Source: Allosphingosinicella indica
Lineage (GTDB): Bacteria; Pseudomonadota; Alphaproteobacteria; Sphingomonadales; Sphingomonadaceae
Assembly (NCBI RefSeq): GCF_900177405.1
Contig: NZ_LT840185.1
Location: forward strand, 1,789,501-1,853,500
DNA length: 64,000 bases
Reading direction: 5' to 3'
The translations under genes and the position numbers were made by a program. Positions 1 through 11,184 of this stretch are shown one piece after another. The number at the start of each line of letters is the position of its first letter. Within the stretch, counting starts at the first letter, position 1. Under the pieces are notes generated by a model. That model saw only the letters and a list, made by a program, of their open reading frames with translations. It did no database searches and was not told where the DNA came from.

Positions 1-675
1 GCGGCCCAAGCACACCATCAGGAAGATGGTGCCGACGATGACGTGGAAGCCGTGGAAGCCGGTCGCCATGTAGAAGGTCGACGCGTAGATGTTTTCCTTA
101 AAGCCGAACGGCGCGTGCATGTACTCGTACGCCTGGATGGCCGAGAACAGCAGGCCGAGCGCGATCGTCGCCCACAGACCCTTCTTCAGTCCGTCGCGAT
201 CGCCGTTGATCAGCGCATGGTGCGCCCAGGTAACGGTGGTGCCCGAGCAGAGCAGAATGAGCGTGTTGAGCAGCGGGAAGGTCATCGGATCGAGGACCTT
301 CATCCCCTTCGGTGGCCAGACGCCGCCCACCGATTCCGCCGCCTTGGGAAAGAGCGAGGCATCGAAATAGGCCCAGAACCAGGCGACGAAGAACATCACT
401 TCGGACGCGATGAACAGGATCATGCCGTAGCGCAGGTGAAGCTGCACCACCGGCGTATGATCGCCGGCATTCGCTTCGCGGATCACATCGACCCACCACG
501 ACCACATGACGAAGAGGACACCCGCGAGACCGGCGAAGAACACATAGCCGCCCCCGGCCATGCTGTGCATCCACATGATGGCGCCAACCGCCATCGCCAG
601 TGCGGCGAAGCTGCCTATCAGCGGCCAGGGGCTCGGCGGCAGGATATGATAATCGTGGTCTTTGGCTCCGGCCAT
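1..675 (-). CDS. coxC: Cytochrome c oxidase subunit III (partial at the left edge)
   Basis: Subunit III of the aa3-type haem-copper oxidase, an integral membrane subunit that supports proton uptake and stability of subunit I. The visible 225 residues start at an ATG at 675 (MAGAKDHDYHILPPSPWP, a typical subunit III N-terminus) and contain the first helices, then a stretch with MFFVAWFWAYFDASLFP and a later FYMATGFHGFHVIVGT segment, both family hallmarks. The reading frame is open to base 1, so the last helices lie outside the window. It is the last visible gene of the coxB-coxA-ctaB-ctaG-coxC operon, 57 bases after ctaG. Confidence 0.95.
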   Translation of the reverse strand, partial: MAGAKDHDYHILPPSPWPLIGSFAALAMAVGAIMWMHSMAGGGYVFFAGLAGVLFVMWSWWVDVIREANAGDHTPVVQLHLRYGMILFIASEVMFFVAWFWAYFDASLFPKAAESVGGVWPPKGMKVLDPMTFPLLNTLILLCSGTTVTWAHHALINGDRDGLKKGLWATIALGLLFSAIQAYEYMHAPFGFKENIYASTFYMATGFHGFHVIVGTIFLMVCLGR

Positions 676-732
676 GATGGCGTCCCTCTGGTCCTGTTTA
701 CGCCCGCGCCGCGGACGGTGTTGGTAGCTGCC

Positions 733-1287
733 TTAGCTTTGCTTGTCCGCCGAATCCACGGGGTAAAATGTGTAGGAAAGCGTGATCTCGCTGATCTTGC
801 TGGCGTCCGGATCGTCGAGGATTTTGGGATCGACGTAATAGACCACCGGCATTCGGATCGACTGGCCCGGCTGCAGCGTCTGCTCGGTGAAGCAGAAGCA
901 TTGGATCTTGGCGAAATATTGCCCGGCTTGGACCGGCGTCACGTTGAAGGTCGCGGTGCCGGTGAACGGCTTGTCGGACAGATTCTTGGCCTCGTAGAAG
1001 GCCATCTTGCGGGCGCCAATCGCCGCGCGCTCGATATGCTGCTCGGGCAGGAAGCTCCACGGTAGCGCGCTGTTGGTGTTGGCATCGAAGCGGACGTTGA
1101 TGATCTTGCCGACCACCTCGCCCGGCGCATCCGTGCCGACACGCATCTGCGTGGTGCCGCCGAAGCCCGTCACCTGGCAGAACAGGCGGTAGAGCGGCAC
1201 GCTCGCGAAGGCGAGGCCGACCATGCCGATCGCAACCAGCGCCATGATCCGCGCCGTGCGGCCGTTCTTCTGGGCAAGGGTCGTCAT
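733..1287 (-). CDS. ctaG: Cytochrome c oxidase assembly protein CtaG/Cox11
   Basis: Copper chaperone of the Cox11/CtaG family that delivers Cu to the CuB site of subunit I. The 184-residue protein has an N-terminal cytoplasmic tail, one membrane segment (about residues 13-32, IMALVAIGMVGLAFASVPLY) followed by the conserved Cys in FCQVTGFGG, and a periplasmic immunoglobulin-like domain with the Cu-binding CFCF motif at KIQCFCFTEQ. The length is normal for the family. The start ATG at 1287 overlaps the stop of the small upstream gene by four bases, so translation is probably coupled. A longer upstream reading is open but unsupported. Confidence 0.95.
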   Translation of the reverse strand: MTTLAQKNGRTARIMALVAIGMVGLAFASVPLYRLFCQVTGFGGTTQMRVGTDAPGEVVGKIINVRFDANTNSALPWSFLPEQHIERAAIGARKMAFYEAKNLSDKPFTGTATFNVTPVQAGQYFAKIQCFCFTEQTLQPGQSIRMPVVYYVDPKILDDPDASKISEITLSYTFYPVDSADKQS

Positions 1288-1454
1288 CCGGTGATCGCCA
1301 TCTTCGCTATGCTGATGAAATAGAGGAGGATCACGAACGCGCCGAGCAGCAGCGCCATCACCAAGGCGCGGCTGCGCTGGCGGCGACGCACGTCGGTGTC
1401 GGCGATTTCGGGGTCCGCTTCGGGCGGATCGAGGCGCGGATCGAGCGGCTTCAT
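1284..1454 (-). CDS. Small single-span membrane protein of the cox operon (CoxF-like)
   Basis: A 56-residue protein with a charged, proline-rich N-terminus ([20 protein letters not shown]) and one predicted helix (about residues 31-50, [20 protein letters not shown]). Its ATG overlaps the ctaB stop and its stop overlaps the ctaG start, each by four bases, which is strong evidence that it is translated. Small single-helix proteins at this place between ctaB and ctaG occur in many alphaproteobacteria and are presumed to help oxidase assembly. No catalytic motif is visible and the function is inferred from position only. Confidence 0.8.
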   Translation of the reverse strand: MKPLDPRLDPPEADPEIADTDVRRRQRSRALVMALLLGAFVILLYFISIAKMAITG

Positions 1455-2362
1455 GCGAGCAGCCAGTGGTCGGCGACCAGCGCGCCGAAGACTGCGAACA
1501 GATAGACGATCGAGAAAGCGAACAGCTTCTTCTCCGGCCCCATCTCCGCAGGTTCGGTCGCTCGGTTGGCGAGGACGCGGAGCGAAAGCGCCAAGAAGAT
1601 GATGCTGAGCGCGCTCGCGGTGATGCCGTAGAGCCAGCCGGTGAGGCCAAGCGGCCAGGGCGCGACCGCGGCGACGCCCATCGGCAGCGTGTAGAGCGCG
1701 ATCTGCTGCCGGGTGACGCGATGGCCCGAGACGACCGGCAGCATCGGCACGCCGGCCGCGGCATAGTCCGAGCGGACGAACAGCGACAACGCCCAGAAAT
1801 GGGGCGGCGTCCACAGGAAGATGAGCGTGAAGAGCAGCAGGGGCAGCAGCGTCACGTCGCCGGTGGCCGCAGCCCAGCCGATCAGCGGCGGAAAGGCGCC
1901 TGCGGCGCCACCGATGACGATATTCTGCGGCGTCCGGCGTTTCAGCCAAATCGTGTAGATGACGACGTAGAAGAGGATCGAGCCCGCAAGCACCGCACCG
2001 GCGAGCCAGTTAAGCGCGAGACCCATCAGCAGCACCGAGAATGCGCCAAGGCCGACGCCGAAGTGAAGCGCAGCGGTGCGATCCATACGGCCGTCGGGCA
2101 GGGGGCGCTTTGCGGTCCGCTTCATCAGCGCATCGAGATCGGCCTCATACCATTGGTTGAGCGCCGCGGCGGCGCCCGCTGCAAGCGCGATGCAGAGGAT
2201 CGCGGTAAAGCCGAGCACGGGCGGCAGCGTCACCGGCGCGGCGAGCAGGCCGCAGAGGCCGGTGAAGACCACCAGCGACATCACCCGCGGCTTGGTGAGC
2301 GCGACGAAATCCCGCCAGTCGGCAGGCAGCGCAAGATCGGTCTTGAGCACCGTGCTATTCAT
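1451..2362 (-). CDS. ctaB: Protoheme IX farnesyltransferase (haem O synthase)
   Basis: Membrane prenyltransferase of the UbiA family that adds farnesyl diphosphate to haem B to make haem O, the precursor of haem A for the aa3 oxidase. The conserved Asp-containing loop [15 protein letters not shown] and the second conserved loop [15 protein letters not shown] are present, with about nine predicted helices in 303 residues. The chosen ATG at 2362 has a GGCGGTGG stretch upstream; an in-frame GTG at 2371 would add three residues. The gene sits 66 bases after coxA and overlaps the next small gene by four bases. Confidence 0.95.
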   Translation of the reverse strand: MNSTVLKTDLALPADWRDFVALTKPRVMSLVVFTGLCGLLAAPVTLPPVLGFTAILCIALAAGAAAALNQWYEADLDALMKRTAKRPLPDGRMDRTAALHFGVGLGAFSVLLMGLALNWLAGAVLAGSILFYVVIYTIWLKRRTPQNIVIGGAAGAFPPLIGWAAATGDVTLLPLLLFTLIFLWTPPHFWALSLFVRSDYAAAGVPMLPVVSGHRVTRQQIALYTLPMGVAAVAPWPLGLTGWLYGITASALSIIFLALSLRVLANRATEPAEMGPEKKLFAFSIVYLFAVFGALVADHWLLA

Positions 2363-2428
2363 ATCAACCACCGCCGGGGCCGGGTTGCCGGACGGCGCCC
2401 GGCCCCAAGCGGAACTCCTCTATCTGCC

Positions 2429-5268
<2,840 letters not shown>

Positions 5269-5336
5269 CTAGACCCCTCGAACCGCTTTCCTGCAAAGCG
5301 GGTGGATTCGGCCGCCCGGGCGGCGATCTGGCGCGC

Positions 5337-5365
5337 CTTATAGGCAGCACATCCCCGTGTCTCAA
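5337..5365 (-). promoter_or_regulatory. Predicted sigma-70-type promoter of the cox operon
   Basis: Reading the minus strand, TTGAGA (5365-5360) and TATAAG (5342-5337) are separated by exactly 17 bases, a good match to the housekeeping -35/-10 consensus. It lies about 70 bases upstream of the coxB start with no other gene between them. No experimental start site is known from the sequence alone. Confidence 0.5.
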
Positions 5366-5451
5366 GGCTCGGGACGCATTTTGCGGAGCGCTTGCGGGAA
5401 GTCCCGTGCGGCTCTATGCGGCGGGCGCACCGGAACACCCTTGGAAAGACA

Positions 5452-6033
5452 ATGGACGAAGACGAGATTCTGGCGGAATTCCGCGCTGCGGATGCGCTGC
5501 TGGAGGGGCATTTCATTCTATCGTCGGGCCTCCACAGTCCGCGCTATCTGCAATGCGCGCGGGTGCTGGCCGATCCGATGCGCGCCGCCCGCCTCGCCTC
5601 CGCGCTCGTCGCCTCGATGCCGCGCGACATCCGCGGCGCGATCGAGATCGTCGTCTCGCCGGCGATGGGCGGCATCATTGCGGGGCATGAGATGGGCCGC
5701 GCGCTTGGCGTCGAGGCGATCTTTGTCGAGCGGCCGACCGGCACGTTCGAGCTGCGCCGCGGTTTTCGGCTGAAGCCTGGCCAGAAGGTGCTGCTGATGG
5801 AAGATGTCGTCACCACCGGCCTTTCCTCGCGCGAAGCGATCGCGTCGGTCGAAAAGGCCGGGGGCGAGGTGATAGCGGCAGCGGCGCTGGTCGACCGGTC
5901 GGGTGGCGAGGCCGATCTCGGCGTGCCCTTCTTCCCGCTCATCCGGCTCGTCGTGCCGACCTACGAGGCTGATGCGCTGCCTTCGGAACTCGCGGCGCTG
6001 CCCGCCGAAAAGCCGGGGAGCCGCAAGGCTTAA
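5452..6033 (+). CDS. pyrE: Orotate phosphoribosyltransferase
   Basis: Makes orotidine 5'-phosphate from orotate and PRPP in pyrimidine synthesis (cytosolic). The 193-residue protein has the type I phosphoribosyltransferase PRPP-binding motif at about residues 113-126 (VLLMEDVVTTGLSS) and the N-terminal FILSSGLHSPRYLQ region typical of this alphaproteobacterial PyrE. The ATG at 5452 follows GGAAAGAC; the upstream in-frame ATG at 5392 would add 20 residues with no family resemblance. Its stop is immediately followed by the pdxJ start, so the two are cotranscribed. Confidence 0.95.
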   Translation: MDEDEILAEFRAADALLEGHFILSSGLHSPRYLQCARVLADPMRAARLASALVASMPRDIRGAIEIVVSPAMGGIIAGHEMGRALGVEAIFVERPTGTFELRRGFRLKPGQKVLLMEDVVTTGLSSREAIASVEKAGGEVIAAAALVDRSGGEADLGVPFFPLIRLVVPTYEADALPSELAALPAEKPGSRKA

Positions 6034-6762
6034 GTGACCGGCCGCCTTCGCCTCGGGGTCAATATCGACCATGTCGCGACGATCCGGAACGCGCGCGGCG
6101 GCGCCTACCCCGATCCGATCCGCGCCGCGATCGTGGCGCAGGAGGCGGGTGCCGACGGCATCACCGCGCATCTCCGTGAAGATCGGCGCCACATCATCGA
6201 CGAGGATATCGCGCATCTGATCGGCGCGATCGCGCTGCCGCTCAACATGGAGATGGCGGCGACCGAGGAGATGGTCGCGCTGGCGCTCAAGCACCGCCCC
6301 CACGCCGCCTGCATCGTGCCCGAGCGGCGCGAGGAGGTGACGACGGAAGGCGGACTGAACGCGGCGGGCCAGCACAATCATCTAAAGCCGCTGATCGCGC
6401 GGCTGGGCGATGCGGGCATCCGCGTCAGCCTGTTCATCGAACCCGATCCGCGGCAGATCGAGGCGGCGGTGCTGCTCGGCGCGCCGGTGGTAGAGTTCCA
6501 CACCGGCCGTTACGCGCATCTCGAAGGGGAGGCGCAGCAGGCCGAGCTCCGCCGCCTCGCCGATGCCGCCGCGCTCGCTGCCAAGAACGGCATCGAGCCG
6601 CACGCCGGCCACGGCCTCACCTTCGACAATGTCGTCCCCGTCGCCGCGATCCCGCAGCTTGCCGAGCTCAACATCGGCCATTTCCTGATCGGCGAGGCGA
6701 TCTTCACCGGGCTGGAAGCGAGCGTGAGACGGATGCGCGCGCTGATGGACGAGGCGCGGTGA
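6034..6762 (+). CDS. pdxJ: Pyridoxine 5'-phosphate synthase
   Basis: Condenses 1-deoxy-xylulose 5-phosphate with 3-amino-2-oxopropyl phosphate to form pyridoxine 5'-phosphate, the last ring-closing step of DXP-dependent vitamin B6 synthesis. The 242-residue TIM-barrel protein begins with the diagnostic [17 protein letters not shown] and retains the catalytic [16 protein letters not shown] loop and the C-terminal [12 protein letters not shown] phosphate-binding segment. Translation starts at GTG directly after the pyrE stop codon, implying reinitiation. The pdxJ-acpS pairing that follows is a classic proteobacterial arrangement. Confidence 0.96.
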   Translation: MTGRLRLGVNIDHVATIRNARGGAYPDPIRAAIVAQEAGADGITAHLREDRRHIIDEDIAHLIGAIALPLNMEMAATEEMVALALKHRPHAACIVPERREEVTTEGGLNAAGQHNHLKPLIARLGDAGIRVSLFIEPDPRQIEAAVLLGAPVVEFHTGRYAHLEGEAQQAELRRLADAAALAAKNGIEPHAGHGLTFDNVVPVAAIPQLAELNIGHFLIGEAIFTGLEASVRRMRALMDEAR

Positions 6763-6766
6763 TCGG

Positions 6767-7183
6767 ATGATCATCGGCATCGGCTCCGATCTCTGCAACA
6801 TCGAGCGGATCCAGAATTCGCTCGACCGGTTCGGCGAGCGGTTCACCAATCGCGTCTTCACCGAAGTCGAACGCGCCAAGGCGGAATCGCGGCCGTTCAC
6901 GCGGGCCGGCACCTACGCCAAGCGCTTCGCCGCCAAGGAGGCCTTTTCCAAGGCGGTCGGCACCGGCTTCAAGCGCGGCGTGTTCATGCGCGATATAGGC
7001 GTCGTCAACCAGAGGTCCGGCGCGCCGACGCTGGCGCTGACCGGCGGCGCGAAGGAGAGGCTTGACGCGATGACCCCGCCGGGCCACGCCGCGACGGTTC
7101 ATTTGACAATGACGGACGATTTCCCCTTCGCGCAGGCGTTTGTCATCATTACATCCCATCCGATCGAAGGAGCATCAGGGTGA
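6767..7183 (+). CDS. acpS: Holo-[acyl-carrier-protein] synthase
   Basis: Transfers 4'-phosphopantetheine from CoA to the acyl carrier protein. The 138-residue protein has the two conserved Mg-binding motifs: Asp8 in [12 protein letters not shown] and Glu58 in [15 protein letters not shown]. Length and order are typical of the AcpS trimer family. It follows pdxJ by four bases and its stop overlaps the GTG start of lepB (GTGA), so pyrE-pdxJ-acpS-lepB form one translationally linked operon. Confidence 0.96.
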   Translation: MIIGIGSDLCNIERIQNSLDRFGERFTNRVFTEVERAKAESRPFTRAGTYAKRFAAKEAFSKAVGTGFKRGVFMRDIGVVNQRSGAPTLALTGGAKERLDAMTPPGHAATVHLTMTDDFPFAQAFVIITSHPIEGASG

Positions 7184-8112
7184 GCGCAAGCGACCCCGGC
7201 ATCGCCATGAACGAAGCCAGCGACAAGCCCGTAGCGCCCGCCGCTCCCACCGACGTCGATTCCGCGCCTGCCGCCGCCATGCCCGCTAACAAGCAGGGCA
7301 CCGACTGGTGGGGCGAGATCAAAGGCATCTTCTGGCTGGTGCTGGCGGTGCTCGCCTTCCACAGCTTCGTCGCCAAGCCTTTCTATATCCCAAGCGAATC
7401 GATGATGCCGACGCTGATCAAGGGCGATCGGCTGGTGGTCAGCAAATATCCCTACGGCTGGTCCTGGGTCTCGCCCTCGTTCCACGTCATGCCGCCGATG
7501 CCGGGCCGGGTTTTCGGTTCGGTACCCGAGCGCGGCGACATCGTGATCGTCACGCCGCGCGGCCAGAAGGCGGATTATATCAAGCGCGTGATCGGCCTGC
7601 CGGGGGACCGGCTGGAGATGATAGACGGCCAGATCATCCTCAACGGCGTGCCGGTGCAGCGCCAGGAGGAAGAGCCGATCATGATTCCGGTGGACGGCAA
7701 CGTGCCCTGCCTTCCCGACGAGTTCGGTGATCAGCGCGTCGCGGGGCCTAACGGGCAGATCTTCTGCCGCCTTCCACGTTTCCGTGAGACGCTGCCTAAC
7801 GGCAAATCCTACGACACGATCGACATGGGCTATTCGCAGGTTGACGATTTCGCGCCGATCCGCATTCCAGCAGGCCAGCTCTTCCTGATGGGCGACAATC
7901 GCGACAAGTCCGCCGACAGCCGCGTCGCGTCGGAGCGGCAGGGGCTTGGCGGTCCGGTGCCGATCGAGAATATCGGCGGCCGCGCTGAGTTCATCACCTT
8001 CTCGCTCGATGGCTCCTCGCAATATCTGAACCCGATCAGCTGGTTCACGGCGCTCCGCGGCGGCCGCGCCGGCGGGTCGCTCCATCCGCAACAAACGGCG
8101 CCCGCCGAATGA
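7180..8112 (+). CDS. lepB: Signal peptidase I
   Basis: Membrane endopeptidase that removes Sec and Tat signal peptides on the periplasmic side. The 310-residue protein has one predicted helix (about residues 49-65), the catalytic serine in [10 protein letters not shown] (Ser74), the catalytic lysine in [12 protein letters not shown] (Lys135) and the box E motif [12 protein letters not shown]. An unusually long acidic/Ala-rich N-terminal tail of about 45 residues precedes the helix. The start is the GTG overlapping the acpS stop; an ATG at 7207 is a shorter alternative. The stop overlaps the next gene's ATG. Confidence 0.96.
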   Translation: MSASDPGIAMNEASDKPVAPAAPTDVDSAPAAAMPANKQGTDWWGEIKGIFWLVLAVLAFHSFVAKPFYIPSESMMPTLIKGDRLVVSKYPYGWSWVSPSFHVMPPMPGRVFGSVPERGDIVIVTPRGQKADYIKRVIGLPGDRLEMIDGQIILNGVPVQRQEEEPIMIPVDGNVPCLPDEFGDQRVAGPNGQIFCRLPRFRETLPNGKSYDTIDMGYSQVDDFAPIRIPAGQLFLMGDNRDKSADSRVASERQGLGGPVPIENIGGRAEFITFSLDGSSQYLNPISWFTALRGGRAGGSLHPQQTAPAE

Positions 8113-9179
8113 CCGACGATCCCGGCCTCCATGTCGAAAAGCGGGGGCCGACGGAGATGCGCGATCCCGTCATTCGGGAGGAGCTGAAGCGCGCCTCCGT
8201 CTGGATCGGGCTGGCGCTCGCCGTCGCGGCGGTGATCTTCCTCGCCCAGCCGCTGCTGCTGGTGATCGGCGGGCTCGTCTTCGCCGCATTGCTCGACGGC
8301 GGCGTCCGGCTGCTTGGCCGGGTGCTGCCGATCGCGCGCGGTTGGCGATTGCTGATCGTATCGTTGTCCGCAGTCGCGGCGCTTGTGTGGGTGGTCTATT
8401 TCGCGGGCTATCAGATCGCGGCGCAGGCCGAGATGTTCCAGCGCGTCGTCACCGAACAGGCGAACCGCTGGCTGCAATGGGCGGGATCGTTCGGCTTCGT
8501 GCCCGGGAACATCCAGGTGGATCAGGTCGCCGAGCAGCTTATGGGCTCGCTCGGCCGCCTGACGTCGGCGGTGGGCAGCCTGCTCGGCGCGCTCACCAGC
8601 CTGGTGATGATCATCGTTATCGGCCTGTTCGTCGCCGCCGAGCCGCGCCTTTACGAGCGTGGCATGGGCTGGATGGTACCGATACGCAGTCGCGAGCGGC
8701 TCTACCGCACGATCGATCGCATGGCTTTCACCCTGCGTCGGCTGATGGCTGGGCGCCTGCTCGGCATGGCGGTGGAAGGGATCGGCACCTGGCTGCTGCT
8801 GGCCCTCGGCGGTGTGCCGCTCGCAGCGCTACTCGGCATCCTCACCGGCCTGCTCGCCTTCCTGCCCAACATAGGCGCGATCATCTCCGGCGTGCTGATC
8901 ATCCTCGTCGGCTTCTCGATGGGAGTCGAGACCGGGCTGTGGGCGATCGGCGTCTACGTCTTCGTCCAGGTGATCGACGGCTATCTCATAGTGCCTTATG
9001 TCGCGCGCAAGACAGTCGATCTCGCGCCTGCGCTGGTGCTGGCGGCGCAGCTCTTCTTCGGCGCGTTGTTCGGCATCCTCGGCCTCGCGCTCGCCGATCC
9101 GATCGTGGCGATGGTGAAGGCCGCGCTCCAGCAGAAGAGCGAGGAAGAGCAGGGCAAGGCCGGCGTCGCCGAGCCTTAA
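8109..9179 (+). CDS. AI-2E family (PerM-type) membrane transporter
   Basis: A 356-residue polytopic membrane protein of the AI-2E transporter/PerM superfamily. Predicted helices lie near residues 30-75, followed by a soluble-looking middle region, then a dense set of helices from about 150 to 335 with the family-typical GILTGLLAFLPNIGAIISG and VDLAPALVLAAQLFFG segments. The substrate is not known; in other bacteria members export autoinducer-2, indole or ions. The ATG overlaps the lepB stop, placing it last in the pyrE operon. A palindrome pair follows and may end transcription. Confidence 0.8.
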   Translation: MTDDPGLHVEKRGPTEMRDPVIREELKRASVWIGLALAVAAVIFLAQPLLLVIGGLVFAALLDGGVRLLGRVLPIARGWRLLIVSLSAVAALVWVVYFAGYQIAAQAEMFQRVVTEQANRWLQWAGSFGFVPGNIQVDQVAEQLMGSLGRLTSAVGSLLGALTSLVMIIVIGLFVAAEPRLYERGMGWMVPIRSRERLYRTIDRMAFTLRRLMAGRLLGMAVEGIGTWLLLALGGVPLAALLGILTGLLAFLPNIGAIISGVLIILVGFSMGVETGLWAIGVYVFVQVIDGYLIVPYVARKTVDLAPALVLAAQLFFGALFGILGLALADPIVAMVKAALQQKSEEEQGKAGVAEP

Positions 9180-9181
9180 TC

Positions 9182-9267
9182 CTGGACCTGTTCCCCGGCG
9201 AATGCCGGGGTCCAGCCGCAATAGTGTTGAACGACGAGACTGGGCCCCGGCGTTCGCCGGGGACCAG
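9182..9267. repeat. Pair of REP-like GC palindromes between convergent genes
   Basis: Two related hairpins. The first (9182-9215) has arms CCCCGGC/GCCGGGG with a GAAT loop inside outer CTGGA/TCCAG; the second (9240-9267) has CCCCGGC/GCCGGGG with a GTTC loop inside CTGG/CCAG. The shared CTGG-CCCCGGC core marks them as copies of one short dispersed repeat; a decayed copy is at 57082. They lie in the gap between the convergent permease and FKBP genes, where they could also act as a two-way terminator. Confidence 0.7.
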
Positions 9268-9278
9268 CGATGCTGCAC

Positions 9279-9833
9279 TTACATCCCCGTCGGTGCGCCG
9301 GGCATGCCGAGCGCGGAAGCCGGGGCGACATCGACCAGCGTCACGTCAAAATCGAGCGGCGCGTTGGGCGGGATCGGGCCACCCGGCGTGCCGGTCGGGC
9401 CATAGGCGAGGTCGGACGGCACCCAGATGCGGTATTTTCCGCCCTTCTTCATGAGCTGCAGCGCCTCGGTCCAGCCGGGGATGATACCCGAGACCGGGAA
9501 GACCGCGGGCTGGTTGCCGTGCTGCTTACTGGCGTCGAACACGGTGCCGTCGAGCAGGCGGCCTTCATATTCGACCATCACGATGTCGTTGGGGCCGGGG
9601 GAAGGGCCGGTGCCTTCCTCGATCGTCTCGATCTGGACGCCGGTCGGCGTGGTGACGACGCCGCTGCGCTTGCCGTTCTTGGCGAAGAAGGTGGCGGGAT
9701 CGGTGTTCACCTGTGCCTCGGTGCCGACATAAGCGAGCGCCGCCGCACCCAGGCTCAGCGCGCCGACTGCGATCCAGAGCTTGGCGACGGAGCCCTTGCG
9801 AAGCGGGCGGATCGGAACGGCGGTGACGGACAT
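9279..9833 (-). CDS. FKBP-type peptidyl-prolyl cis-trans isomerase, membrane-anchored
   Basis: Predicted periplasmic protein-folding catalyst. The 184-residue protein has a short cytoplasmic N-terminus, one hydrophobic anchor (about residues 17-37, AKLWIAVGALSLGAAALAYVG) and a C-terminal FKBP domain with the typical VEYEGRLLDGTVFDAS, VSGIIPGWTEALQLM and YRIWVPSDLAYG segments. The ATG at 9833 is preceded by GAGGT; an upstream in-frame start at 9875 would run into the rpsU terminator. It is transcribed toward the palindromes at 9182-9267. Confidence 0.92.
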   Translation of the reverse strand: MSVTAVPIRPLRKGSVAKLWIAVGALSLGAAALAYVGTEAQVNTDPATFFAKNGKRSGVVTTPTGVQIETIEEGTGPSPGPNDIVMVEYEGRLLDGTVFDASKQHGNQPAVFPVSGIIPGWTEALQLMKKGGKYRIWVPSDLAYGPTGTPGGPIPPNAPLDFDVTLVDVAPASALGMPGAPTGM

Positions 9834-9869
9834 GGCTACCTCGCAGGCGCGCGCATTGGCGCGAAGGTC

Positions 9870-9901
9870 AAACAAGAAGGGCGGCGAAGATATCGCCGCC
9901 C
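9870..9901 (-). terminator. Rho-independent terminator of rpsU
   Basis: Reading the minus strand, a perfect 9-bp stem GGGCGGCGA/TCGCCGCCC (9901-9893 with 9887-9879) with a 5-base loop is followed by TTCTTGTTT. It lies 32 bases past the rpsU stop codon and separates rpsU from the FKBP gene. Confidence 0.75.
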
Positions 9902-9933
9902 CCTCGGGTCATTGCAATGACGGATTTTTGCGC

Positions 9934-10140
9934 TCAGCGCACGCCGTCGCGCTCGGCGCGCTTGCGCTCGAGCTTGCGAGCGCGGCGGATCGCGGCGGCG
10001 CGCTCACGGGCGCGCTTTTCCGACGGCTTCTCGTAATGACGCCGCAGCTTCATCTCGCGGTAGACGCCTTCGCGCTGGAGCTTCTTCTTGAGCGCGCGCA
10101 GCGCCTGATCGACATTATTGTCGCGAACGATGATCTGCAT
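9934..10140 (-). CDS. rpsU: 30S ribosomal protein S21
   Basis: Small basic ribosomal protein of the 30S subunit, involved in translation initiation. The 68-residue sequence starts [20 protein letters not shown] and has the conserved [21 protein letters not shown] block followed by an Arg/Lys-rich tail, which fits S21 throughout. It is monocistronic here, with a strong terminator just downstream at 9870-9901. Confidence 0.96.
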   Translation of the reverse strand: MQIIVRDNNVDQALRALKKKLQREGVYREMKLRRHYEKPSEKRARERAAAIRRARKLERKRAERDGVR

Positions 10141-10340
10141 AAGCGGTCGTCACTCTCCGTCTGGCCGTCCCGGCCGTCTAAACCAACAGGCATCGAAAAA
10201 GCCGATCCCGCACCCCAGATGCGGATGCGCCCGACGGGCTTTCGATACCACAAAAGAGATTTCGCCGCGAGGCAATGCCCCGCCACGTTGCCGGCCCGTT
10301 AGCAGCGGGAAGCCTGCGTTTCAAGCGCGAAGGCGGCGTT

Positions 10341-11156
10341 TCAGTCCTCTAGCGGGGCGAAGTGCGCATCCTGTTTGGCGAGGCGCGCTTGCACCGCGGC
10401 CATCAGATCGGGGGCGGCGAGCGCGCTGGCATTCCAGAGGGCGACATGGCCGAGGCCCTCCGCCACCGTGCGGCCGCGGCTGTAGTTGAGCGACAGCTTG
10501 GCGCCCGTCACCGCGACCGGGGATTTGGCGGCGATGGCGCGCGCCATTTCCAGTCCTGCGGCGATCGCCGCGTCGCGATCCGCAGCGATTCGGTTGACGA
10601 GGCCAGTGCTTGCCGCCTCCTCGGCGTCCATCCTGCGTCCAGTAAAGACCAGCTCGCGTACCAGTCCGTCGGGCAGCAGGTGGATGAGGCGCTGGAGCGT
10701 GCCGAGATCGGCGGTGATCGCGACATCGACCTCGGCGACCTGGAAATAGGCGTCGGCACTGCAGATCCGGATGTCGCAGGCGGTCGCGAGATCGACGCCG
10801 GCGCCGACGCAGCCGCCGTGGATCGCCGCGATCACAGGCGCGCGCGCCTCCTCCAGCGCGGTGAAGCAATCCTGTAGCCAGCGGATATGCCGCAGCCGCG
10901 CTTCTCCCGCGCGGGCATGATCCTCACTCGGGGTGAACTGCGAAGCGGCATAGTGCAGGTCGATCCCCGCGGTGAAATGCTTGCCCTGGCCGGAAAGGAG
11001 GATCGCGCGGACCTTCCCGTCGGTGCCGAGCGTACGGAACATCTCGCCGATCGCGCCGAACATGGCGCCGTCCATTGCGTTCATCTTGTCGGGCCGCGCC
11101 AGCTCGACATGCGCCACGCCATCCTCGACCGTCAGTGCGATCCTGCCGCTTTCCAT
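10341..11156 (-). CDS. Crotonase family protein, delta(3,5)-delta(2,4)-dienoyl-CoA isomerase-like
   Basis: Enoyl-CoA hydratase/isomerase superfamily member, 271 residues. The oxyanion-hole motif KHFTAGIDL and the GGCVGAGVDLATACDIRI segment are clear. The stretch FQVAEVDVAITADLGTLQRL closely resembles the active-site region of the peroxisomal/mitochondrial ECH1 isomerase, including its two acidic catalytic positions, so a role in breaking down odd-position polyunsaturated acyl-CoAs is more likely than simple hydration. The ATG at 11156 follows GGAAGGA. The gene is divergent from the [2Fe-2S] gene with only 28 bases between starts. Confidence 0.85.
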   Translation of the reverse strand: MESGRIALTVEDGVAHVELARPDKMNAMDGAMFGAIGEMFRTLGTDGKVRAILLSGQGKHFTAGIDLHYAASQFTPSEDHARAGEARLRHIRWLQDCFTALEEARAPVIAAIHGGCVGAGVDLATACDIRICSADAYFQVAEVDVAITADLGTLQRLIHLLPDGLVRELVFTGRRMDAEEAASTGLVNRIAADRDAAIAAGLEMARAIAAKSPVAVTGAKLSLNYSRGRTVAEGLGHVALWNASALAAPDLMAAVQARLAKQDAHFAPLED

Positions 11157-11184
11157 CGCCGCGTCCTTCCCGCTAGATAGGTGC

